Source: Bacteroidetes bacterium HGW-Bacteroidetes-5 (lineage in GTDB: Bacteria > Bacteroidota > Bacteroidia > Bacteroidales > UBA932). From it: a stretch of 64,000 nucleotides of DNA. The notes beneath the pieces are model-generated. The model made no database searches. It had not been told where the DNA came from and was given only the letters and a program-made list of their open reading frames with translations. Both the position numbers and the translations under genes were made by a program. The stretch lies in contig PHDC01000001.1 of the NCBI GenBank assembly GCA_002842515.1, forward strand, positions 1,984,001-2,048,000. The letters are read 5' to 3'. Shown here in pieces: positions 32,046-38,965 of this stretch. Each line of letters begins with the position of its first letter. Within the stretch, counting starts at the first letter, position 1.

Positions 32046-33644
32046 CTAAAAAACATATTTTTTAATAAAATCCTTTAAATTCTCCTCCGGCAGAATTACA
32101 TTGAAGTTACCCCAGAAGTCTTTATCGTATGAGTAGCTTGTCTCGGAGAAGATATCTCTGGTGGAGATTCTCTCCTCCCGTGGGATTGGTGTTACATTGG
32201 AACTCTCAGTTTTACAGTTAACCATCTCAAACCATATGTGCAGGTTGGAGCTGAAGAGTTTTCGCTTTGGCCTTACCCGAAAATTGAGATCACCCCTTAC
32301 GTGATTAAGTGTATATACCCCGTTATTAGATTTATAAGAGACCAGATATTCAACCCTCTCGGGTATAATCTCGACCTTGCGGCTCTGTTTAACAATAATG
32401 TCGTCTGTGGCCTTTGCCACATATTTGGGATTTACCTCAAACCTTGCCTGAGTCAAAGCCCAATTCCCTGCATCTATATATAGTTTTCCTTTATAAAGCG
32501 GAGCGGTAATCTCCTCCTTTTGTTCAAAAGAGATAACATAAACCCTTCTGTCGTCAATGACGGTAATATCTGTGTGGGAGAAGTCATACTGCAGATATGC
32601 CTGCGGCTGGAGAAAATCGGGAAGGTTTTTGACAAGATCCAGAAGCAGAGAGGAGTTTATACTAGATTTTATCTTCGTTACCAGAGTGTCCTTCTCCGGC
32701 GAGCTTGCCAAACGACGCATTTTAAGCACCTTAACCTGTTCGCTATTAGCTCCGTAAATCACTCCGGTCTTGTATATTTTCAATACAGCTTCGCTTAATG
32801 AAATATTGTTTTTGTACTCTATACCCTCTCTGTAAAAGGCTGTGATGTATAATGGGTCACTATTATAGTTACGCACTCTGGCTGCCATCATCTCCCGTAT
32901 GGTTTTGGTAGGGTCTATTGCCCTTACTACTATCTCCTGAAGGGGTATTATCCTCTGATCCAGATAGAATGTCGCTCTTTGTCCGGCAAGAAGCGAAGCC
33001 TTGAACAGACGGCTCTGGTACCCCAGATGGGAGATCTTTATGTGAGAATCCAGAAGAGAGTCCGGAAGTGTAAATATGAACTCCCCGTTTAGATTTGAGA
33101 CTGTACCATATGGCTTGTCGTTAACGCTAATAGTTGCGAACTCAATCGGCTCATCGGTTAAACGATCTTTTATTGCACCGCTTATAGCAAAATGGCCACC
33201 CTCTTGAGTTTGGTTGTTTGCAGATGGTATCTCATCTCTCTTTTTAATCTCCGGCTCTGCTTTATCTGCATTGGGCAAATAGAGAAGTATGTAGTTCTCC
33301 TCAATTTTTATTCTAAGATCTCTGTTGCCTGTGATTATTCTAACTGCATCTTCAAGTGGGTACTCCCCCGGCTCAACAACTACCCTTTTATCATTCTCCA
33401 CAATTTTACTGTCGTAGATAAAGAGTAGTCCGGTCTGTTCCGAAATCTTGCTTAACAGGCGGTAAACTGTAGCCCGTCCCCTGGTTATGGTTACAACTCG
33501 TTTTAAATCGTCTTGATAAAGATTGCCGTTCTGTTGAAAGGATCTATCCGGGAGATCAATAACCTCTGCTCCAATGGCTCTCTGGCAGATAAACGGGACT
33601 CCCGCCAGGAGTAATATCAATAGAGATTTTATGAGATTTCCCAT
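32046..33644 (-). CDS. STN- and carboxypeptidase-regulatory-domain protein without a TonB barrel
   Basis: A protein of about 532 residues with a signal peptide, an STN domain (about 50-110: GRATVYRLLSKISEQTGLLFIYDSK, then YPLEDAVRIITGNRDLRIKI), a carboxypeptidase-like regulatory domain (about 150-245: ISGAIKDRLTDEPIEFATISV, IKISHLGYQSRLF) and a C-terminal beta-rich region (about 260-530: TAFYREGI, SEAVLKIYKT, GKLYIDAGNWALTQARFEV). In SusC-type receptors STN passes a signal to FecR; here the transporter barrel is replaced by this region. It is 18 bp after fecR. The C-terminal half is homologous to the protein at 35084-36343. GTG at 33653 is an alternative start. Confidence 0.85.
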   Translation of the reverse strand: MGNLIKSLLILLLAGVPFICQRAIGAEVIDLPDRSFQQNGNLYQDDLKRVVTITRGRATVYRLLSKISEQTGLLFIYDSKIVENDKRVVVEPGEYPLEDAVRIITGNRDLRIKIEENYILLYLPNADKAEPEIKKRDEIPSANNQTQEGGHFAISGAIKDRLTDEPIEFATISVNDKPYGTVSNLNGEFIFTLPDSLLDSHIKISHLGYQSRLFKASLLAGQRATFYLDQRIIPLQEIVVRAIDPTKTIREMMAARVRNYNSDPLYITAFYREGIEYKNNISLSEAVLKIYKTGVIYGANSEQVKVLKMRRLASSPEKDTLVTKIKSSINSSLLLDLVKNLPDFLQPQAYLQYDFSHTDITVIDDRRVYVISFEQKEEITAPLYKGKLYIDAGNWALTQARFEVNPKYVAKATDDIIVKQSRKVEIIPERVEYLVSYKSNNGVYTLNHVRGDLNFRVRPKRKLFSSNLHIWFEMVNCKTESSNVTPIPREERISTRDIFSETSYSYDKDFWGNFNVILPEENLKDFIKKYVF

Positions 33645-33662
33645 TCTGTTCACATATTGCAG

Positions 33663-34505
33663 TTATTCGTGGATTAGAATCTTTCCCGTTTGCACTGTGT
33701 AGTTGAGATTAAGCGCAACGCAAATAAGCTGGGCCATTGTATCGGGAGAGTTACCCGTAAATGTAGCGGTGATTAGACGCTCTTCAATTTCCGGGGCAAG
33801 TTCAATGTAGAGTTCCGGAGAGTTTTTATTTATTATTCTCACTACATCTGAGAGCTTTTCATCTTTAAAATGGATACGGTTCATATAGAGCCTAAACTGT
33901 TCAAGATCTTCTGTGGGGATAGATTTTAACGACCCTGAGCTAACCACTCCACTCTCGCCTGCCAGAAGTGTTACTCTCTGCCCGTTACTCTTTAATGTGA
34001 CGCTCACCTTACCTGTGTTTACCGCAATAGATGGCATCGGAGTATCCGATACCGTTACATTGAAAGATGTGCCCAGCACCTCTATAGTAATAAGTTCTGT
34101 CTCTACAATAAAGGGTTTTTCAGGGTTTTTGGAGATCTCAAAATAGGCATTACCCTCAAGACGAACCTCTCTGCGCGATTTGTCGAAATGCCTTGGGTAT
34201 GAGAGAGTAGTGTTCTTTGCCAGGAAAACGGTTGAGCCATCTTCCAGAGTTGTTGCTACAATAGAGCTCTCTTCGGAGTTATGTAGTGACAGAAGTGTTT
34301 GGGAACCTTTATTAAAAACTGAAAGATAGAGAGTTGCGCCAATAAGTATGACCAGTGCGGCTGCCACACGAAGTGCGGTAGAGTTTGCAAATGCCCGTAT
34401 TATATTTCTCTCGCTCTTTACCTCCAGTAACCCCTCACTTTCCAACCTGTTATGGAGTTTGCTCCAGGCAGCATCTGTTTTATTGTTTATATTTTTAGAA
34501 ATCAT
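33663..34505 (-). CDS. FecR-family anti-sigma factor
   Basis: Inner-membrane protein that holds its ECF sigma factor until signalled from the periplasm. The 280-residue protein has a cytoplasmic N-terminus (about 1-45), one membrane helix (LRVAAALVILIGATLYLSVF), the FecR domain (TTLEDGSTVFLAKNTTLSYP, REVRLEGNAYFEI, FIVETELITIEVLGTSFNV) and a C-terminal DUF4974-type domain (RIHFKDEKLSDVVRIINKNS to the end), the region thought to meet STN domains. It overlaps the sigma gene by 4 bp (ATGA), so the two are translationally coupled. Confidence 0.94.
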   Translation of the reverse strand: MISKNINNKTDAAWSKLHNRLESEGLLEVKSERNIIRAFANSTALRVAAALVILIGATLYLSVFNKGSQTLLSLHNSEESSIVATTLEDGSTVFLAKNTTLSYPRHFDKSRREVRLEGNAYFEISKNPEKPFIVETELITIEVLGTSFNVTVSDTPMPSIAVNTGKVSVTLKSNGQRVTLLAGESGVVSSGSLKSIPTEDLEQFRLYMNRIHFKDEKLSDVVRIINKNSPELYIELAPEIEERLITATFTGNSPDTMAQLICVALNLNYTVQTGKILIHE

Positions 34506-35053
34506 AATATTGAAGTGTGTAGTTCTATCTCTTTTCTTATCTCTTTAAGTGCTTTTGTCATCTCGGCCTCAACAGTCTTAACCGAGACGGAGAGTGCCTC
34601 TGCAATCTCCCTATATTTTTGGTTACCAAACCTGTGCATTCGAAAAATCTCTACTCTTCTGGAGGGCATCCTCTCAAGACTTTTTTTAATAATCTCCTCC
34701 AACTCCCTATACTCAATCCCGTTAAGAGAATCCTGCTCCGTATCCTGAGAAGAGGGGTTGAGACTGCTAATTCTGTATCTCTGGTCCAGTTTTCTTTTAT
34801 CGCAATACTGGAGGGACCTGTTTCTTACAGCGTTGTAGAGGTAACTCTTCAAAGAACTCAATATTTGAATCCGTTCCCGCTCTCTCCACAGAACATAGAA
34901 CAGATCCTGGATAATATCTTCTGCTGCATCACTTGATCCGGTAATGGTAACCGAATAATAAGATAGAGGGGGATAGTATTTCCGGAACAGGATTTCGAAA
35001 GCTTTAATATCCCCCTCTTTAACTTTTTTAATGAGCAACAGATCGTTTATCAT
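34502..35053 (-). CDS. ECF RNA polymerase sigma factor, FecI/Bacteroidota type
   Basis: Directs RNA polymerase to target promoters once released by FecR. The 183-residue protein has sigma region 2 (EILFRKYYPPLSYYSVTITG, then AAEDIIQDLFYVLWRER) and region 4 (LERMPSRRVEIFRMHRFG, then YREIAEALSVSVKTVEAEMTKAL). It is sandwiched between two paralogous regulatory-domain proteins: one ends 30 bp upstream, and FecR overlaps downstream. Usual targets of such factors are adjacent SusC genes; here none is next to it, so its regulon may be this operon or a distant locus. Confidence 0.94.
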   Translation of the reverse strand: MINDLLLIKKVKEGDIKAFEILFRKYYPPLSYYSVTITGSSDAAEDIIQDLFYVLWRERERIQILSSLKSYLYNAVRNRSLQYCDKRKLDQRYRISSLNPSSQDTEQDSLNGIEYRELEEIIKKSLERMPSRRVEIFRMHRFGNQKYREIAEALSVSVKTVEAEMTKALKEIRKEIELHTSIL

Positions 35054-35083
35054 ACTTTCAAATATACGAAAGATATTACTCGG

Positions 35084-36343
35084 TTATTTGAGATTCTCCT
35101 TTTTTAATCTGTTAACGGCATACTCAAGAGACTCATCCGGCTCTATGATGTTGTAATCTTCCCAGAAGTTAGGGTCGTAGAAACTGTTAACTTTATCTGA
35201 GAGTGACTGACTCTCCCGGAAGGCCAGTTTATGTGGAATTTTTGCAGATACCTCTCCTTTGCCTCCGGTAATTACTGTTTCTGAAACAATTGCGTAGTTT
35301 GTGGAGAAGAGTCTCTTCTTCCAGTCACACTTAAAGCGAAGCTCGCTGCGGATGTAGTTTAGATAGCTCTTCCCGTCACGAGTTTTATAGGTAACCAGGA
35401 ATGAGACATCTTCCGGTTTGAAAACCATACCCATCGGCTTCTTCTTAAGTATTGCCTGAGTTGCCTTGTTTTTATCGTCCATACTTACGCTAAACTCTGC
35501 TCTTGAGAATGTGAGGCTCTCTCTGTCTATGTATAGTTTTCCGTAGTGCAGGGAGTAGGGTAGAATTACCTGCGGTATAAAGGTAACCACATAGTGTGGG
35601 CGATCTTCTATCATAACAGACTCCTCCATAGAGAATTTATAATATGAGAGGGTTTTGGCATTGAGCATAAGGTCCGGATTCTTAACCACATCAAGATAGA
35701 TTGAGAGGTTTGGCCCCCCCAGCAGTTTTACCATAAGGGTGTCGTCGGCTTTTGGACTGATCAGTTTTCTCCCTTTATAAATTTGGATTAGATCTCTGTT
35801 GAGCCCATCTGAGTAAGGAGTTTTATAGATCTCTACGATAGCCTCAGATACATTGATGTAGTTTTTTCGTTTTCTTATTGTCTCGCGATAGAAACCCGAA
35901 AGTAAACTTGGGTTTGCGCTGTAATTCTGTTCGATCTTTGCGATTGCTCTCTCGACCAGTAATTTTGCATCAATTGCGCGGATTGTTATCTCGTCCAGCA
36001 GGTTTGGCTGAGGGGTAAGTTGAACAATTATTCCCTCTTCACTCTTCCCGTTTACGGAGAACTTGCTTGTAATGTAACCGATATGAGATACAATTACATT
36101 TTTTGCATTGAGGGAGTCCTTAATCTTAATCGAGAACTCTCCGTTGGTATTTGTTATTGTTCCCACATTTGTCCCGGCAACCGAGATGTTTACATACTCC
36201 AGAGTCTTTCCGGAGCGATTGTCCTTAACTACCCCTTTTACAGTAAAGAAGTCCTTTGTCTGCTGAGCCCAAACCGGGGATGCTCCCGAGAATATTACCA
36301 TTGCCAGAATCAGCAGGATACTTTGTTTAACTCTTGTTTTCAT
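35084..36343 (-). CDS. Carboxypeptidase-regulatory-domain protein, paralogue of the STN protein
   Basis: A 419-residue exported protein (signal peptide ending VWAQ) with a carboxypeptidase-like regulatory domain (about 30-120: VKGVVKDNRSGKTLEYVNISV, cut here for length at 20, and VIVSHIGYITSKF) and a C-terminal beta region. It shares many blocks in order with the product of 32046-33644: GFYRE, SEAIVEIYKT, DVVKNPDLML, GKLYIDRE, FLVTYK, KRLFSTN and FYDPNFWEDYNII. It lacks STN, so it probably does not signal directly to FecR. The start is ATG at 36343, before the signal peptide. It is the first gene of the sigma-fecR operon. Confidence 0.85.
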   Translation of the reverse strand: MKTRVKQSILLILAMVIFSGASPVWAQQTKDFFTVKGVVKDNRSGKTLEYVNISVAGTNVGTITNTNGEFSIKIKDSLNAKNVIVSHIGYITSKFSVNGKSEEGIIVQLTPQPNLLDEITIRAIDAKLLVERAIAKIEQNYSANPSLLSGFYRETIRKRKNYINVSEAIVEIYKTPYSDGLNRDLIQIYKGRKLISPKADDTLMVKLLGGPNLSIYLDVVKNPDLMLNAKTLSYYKFSMEESVMIEDRPHYVVTFIPQVILPYSLHYGKLYIDRESLTFSRAEFSVSMDDKNKATQAILKKKPMGMVFKPEDVSFLVTYKTRDGKSYLNYIRSELRFKCDWKKRLFSTNYAIVSETVITGGKGEVSAKIPHKLAFRESQSLSDKVNSFYDPNFWEDYNIIEPDESLEYAVNRLKKENLK

Positions 36344-36464
36344 ATCTGTAGAAATTAATGTTGTTCTACATATAAGATCAACTAACAATTAAATACCCTA
36401 GAAACCTTGCCAAGCATCGTGGGGCTTGCCTCATAAAGAGGCAATTAGTTTTTTCTCTAATAGC

Positions 36465-37400
36465 TTACTCAACTCTCTTGCCGGAGAGATAACTTACTCC
36501 GGTGAGTTGTTCAGATACCTGCCATAGCTTTTTGGAGATGTCTGCCTTGAAGAGTTTATCTCCCTCCGATGTGACAACTGGGTTGCCTCTAAAGTTTGCA
36601 ATACCGTCCGGCCCGATGTACTCTCCGCCTTGAAGCTGCATATTTTTTGCAGCAAAAAGGGTTGGGAGTGCGCCTTTGTGTGCCGGTTGAGCAAAGAGCC
36701 CTAAAAGGAAGTTCATCACCTTGCCACCCTCTTTGCCGGAGCCTCTCATAAAGAGATTGGTTGCAGATACTCCGGGGTGACAAACGATGCTGATTGTTTC
36801 TGCCCCTGACTCTTTAAGCCTTAAGTTAAGCTCTTTACCGAATAGCAGGTTGGCAAATTTACTTTGACGGTAAAAGTTCATTGTAGAGAATCCTTTTAAT
36901 CCGTCCAGATTATCGAAATAGATTTCTGCACCTCTGCTTGCAATGCTGCTTACAGTTACAACTCTGGAACCCGGTGTGGATGTTAACAGGGGCAGGAGCA
37001 AACCTGTAAGTGCAAAGTGGGCAAGGTGGTTGGTGCCAAACTGCAGTTCAAAGCCATCTTTGGTTTTTTTGTAAGGAGGAATCATAACTCCGGCGTTGTT
37101 TATGAGCAGATTCAGAGTTTTGTGTTTTTCTGAGAACTCCAGGGCAAATTTTCTCACACTCTGCAGATCGCCAAGATCCAGGTGCATAAGGGATATGTTC
37201 GCTGTTGGATTATCTGTTTTAATCCGTGCAACTGCTCTCTCCCCTTTATCCATATTTCTCACTGCAAGAACCACCTCTGCACCCTTTGCCCCCAGCACCT
37301 TGGCTGCCTCAAGCCCAATTCCGCTTGCTCCGCCTGTAATAATTACCCTCTCTCCTGAAAGGTTCCCAATACTCTCTATTGTCCAGTTTTGATTATTCAT
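36465..37400 (-). CDS. Short-chain dehydrogenase/reductase (retinol dehydrogenase-like)
   Basis: NAD(P)-dependent oxidoreductase of the SDR family, cytosolic. The 311-residue protein has the cofactor motif TGGASGIG (about 18-25), NNAGVM, the Ser in VVTVSSIASRG and the catalytic YRQSK (Tyr-x-x-x-Lys). The extended C-terminal region and the sequence HLDLGDLQSVRKFALEF are typical of the WWOX/retinol-dehydrogenase-like branch, whose natural substrates in bacteria are unknown. It is transcribed alone, divergent from the next sigma factor. An imperfect hairpin (TTGCCTC-ATAAA-GAGGCAA, 36428-36446) follows its end but without a T-run on its strand. Confidence 0.92.
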   Translation of the reverse strand: MNNQNWTIESIGNLSGERVIITGGASGIGLEAAKVLGAKGAEVVLAVRNMDKGERAVARIKTDNPTANISLMHLDLGDLQSVRKFALEFSEKHKTLNLLINNAGVMIPPYKKTKDGFELQFGTNHLAHFALTGLLLPLLTSTPGSRVVTVSSIASRGAEIYFDNLDGLKGFSTMNFYRQSKFANLLFGKELNLRLKESGAETISIVCHPGVSATNLFMRGSGKEGGKVMNFLLGLFAQPAHKGALPTLFAAKNMQLQGGEYIGPDGIANFRGNPVVTSEGDKLFKADISKKLWQVSEQLTGVSYLSGKRVE

Positions 37401-37444
37401 TTTAGTTTTGATTAGTCGTTTTATAACTCTTTAGGGTAAAGTAA

Positions 37445-37452
37445 CAAAGATA
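37445..37452 (-). promoter_or_regulatory. -7 element for the SDR gene
   Basis: The minus strand reads TATCTTTG, 45 bp before the ATG; no -33 box was seen. Confidence 0.45.
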
Positions 37453-37539
37453 TAAGATTTGTAGTTCAGTTTTTTTTGATGTTTATTTGCCGCCTCTGCG
37501 ACGGATTCTAACATTAGTTGCGTCTAAGAGGTGTATACA

Positions 37540-38118
37540 ATGATATCAGAGGATAAAATAATTGAGAGAGTTCTTGATGGCGAGACAGATATGTTTCGTC
37601 TGTTGGTGGAGAGATACCACGAAAGGATATTTATTCTTTCAAGGGGATTTGTTCATCAGTTACAAGATGCCGAGGACATAACACAAGAGACATTCCTGCG
37701 GGCATTTATCTCATTGGGTAGTTTTCGGGGCAGTTCGGAGTTCTCAACCTGGTTATATAGAATAGGGATAAACAGCGCATACACTTTTCTAAGGAAGAGA
37801 GAAAAAAAGAGCATCCTCTCTTTTTATGAATCTAAAGTTGGAGCAATTGCCAATCTTTTACAAACAAATAAAAATGATAACCCTCATAGAATATTATCCA
37901 GCAAAGAGGTGCAAGAGCTTATCTATAGAGAGATAGACCGTTTACCCCAGAGGCAGAGAGTAGCATTTATATTCAGCCGGCTGGATGAAATGCCTCAAAA
38001 GGAGATTGCACAAATTATGTCACTATCGGTTCACGCAGTTGAATCGCTTATTCAAAGAGCAAAAAAACAGTTGAAAGAAAAATTAATATCAGTTATAAAT
38101 GAAAACGACTTACAATAA
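37540..38118 (+). CDS. ECF-type RNA polymerase sigma factor heading the TonB/ChaN/M16 operon
   Basis: Alternative sigma factor of 192 residues with region 2 (FRLLVERYHERIFILSRGFV, DAEDITQETFLRAFISLGSF, STWLYRIGINSAYTFLRKR) and region 4 (IDRLPQRQRVAFIFSRLDEM, PQKEIAQIMSLSVHAVESLI). It differs from the FecI-like factor at 34502-35053 and resembles the RpoE/SigW-like class. The ATG at 37540 is preferred over GTG at 37531. The next gene overlaps its end by 20 bp and codes for a small single-pass membrane protein, which suggests a coupled regulator. I see no clear promoter of the usual type upstream, which would fit self-activation. Confidence 0.92.
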   Translation: MISEDKIIERVLDGETDMFRLLVERYHERIFILSRGFVHQLQDAEDITQETFLRAFISLGSFRGSSEFSTWLYRIGINSAYTFLRKREKKSILSFYESKVGAIANLLQTNKNDNPHRILSSKEVQELIYREIDRLPQRQRVAFIFSRLDEMPQKEIAQIMSLSVHAVESLIQRAKKQLKEKLISVINENDLQ

Positions 38119-38422
38119 TTCAGATTTTGAAAAACAACTCTATACCGCTATCGAAAAAGAGAAGGAGAAGGTTTTACAGAGTGACAGAGTTGATATAATT
38201 ATGGATAGAGTGACAGAGCTAAGCCTGCAAGCCACCTTTGAAACTCAGCGACTCACCTTTAAGACTGCATTAATCTATGGCGTATCTATAGCTGCTTCCG
38301 TAAGTATTGGTTGTATTATAGGAAACCTGTATGAGATATCAAATGTGGCCGGTTCTATCTCGGATTCTGTAGGTGTAGATATTATGAGTGTAGGATTCGG
38401 CTCCTTTTTTTTACCATTTTAA
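38099..38422 (+). CDS. Small single-pass membrane protein, candidate anti-sigma factor
   Basis: A 107-residue protein with no recognised family. Residues 1-50 are charged and probably cytoplasmic (SDFEKQLYTAIEKEKEKVLQ), followed by one membrane helix (TALIYGVSIAASVSIGCIIG) and a short tail of about 40 residues. The start codon lies inside the sigma gene (20-bp overlap). Position, size and topology are those of an anti-sigma factor, and this is the basis of the suggestion; no zinc motif (HxxxCxxC) or FecR domain is present. Confidence 0.75.
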   Translation: MKTTYNNSDFEKQLYTAIEKEKEKVLQSDRVDIIMDRVTELSLQATFETQRLTFKTALIYGVSIAASVSIGCIIGNLYEISNVAGSISDSVGVDIMSVGFGSFFLPF

Positions 38423-38431
38423 TTGAGAGAT

Positions 38432-38965
38432 ATGAGTAACAATTATTTAAAATCAGTGAGAAGATTAAAGCTCTGGGTAATAATACTGGCAATTTTTAAC
38501 ATTACTATTGTCAGTACTATAGGTGTAAATATGTATCTCGCCAAACAGAGAGAGGCCCAAGCGAAGAGAAGCATTGAGGGAGTAAATACGTTTTTTGTTA
38601 AGTATCTCAGTCTCTCCGGGAATCAGATCGAAGTTTTTGACTCAATAGTGAACGATTATAGTTTAAGTCTCAAAGAGGTGGGGATGAGGCTAAGAAGTGT
38701 TAAGGAGAGGTTTAATTCCGCTGGAGTAGAGAACGACACTGTAGTTCTGAATAAGATATATGAGGATTTTATTATGGCCCAATCTCTAAACAGAGACCTG
38801 ACTATGAAATTCTATGAGAACATCAGAGGAATTTGCACTCAGGGGCAGAGAAAGAAATTTGATGATGTTATCTCAAAAACGGCAATAACTTTTGAACCAC
38901 AATCTATCAAGGAAGAGGTTGATGAAGAGACTCAAACTACACACCAACCGGAGATCAACAGATGA
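38432..38965 (+). CDS. Membrane-anchored CpxP/Spy-like (periplasmic sensor-type) protein
   Basis: A 177-residue protein with a short cytoplasmic N-terminus, one membrane helix (LWVIILAIFNITIVSTIGVN) and a helical periplasmic domain. The phrase LSLSGNQIEVFDSIVNDYS and the later GICTQGQRKKFDDVI resemble the LTxxQ motifs of the Spy/CpxP/CnrR family, which sense or chaperone in the periplasm. I infer a CnrR-like sensor that works with the upstream sigma factor. The ATG at 38432 is used; a TTG nine bases earlier is possible. The stop overlaps the ATG of the TonB receptor gene (ATGA). Confidence 0.75.
   Translation: MSNNYLKSVRRLKLWVIILAIFNITIVSTIGVNMYLAKQREAQAKRSIEGVNTFFVKYLSLSGNQIEVFDSIVNDYSLSLKEVGMRLRSVKERFNSAGVENDTVVLNKIYEDFIMAQSLNRDLTMKFYENIRGICTQGQRKKFDDVISKTAITFEPQSIKEEVDEETQTTHQPEINR

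Noticed and set aside
36428..36446. Hairpin TTGCCTC-ATAAA-GAGGCAA as terminator of the SDR gene
   Set aside because: The T-run lies on the plus strand side, whereas the SDR gene is on the minus strand; no plus-strand gene ends there.
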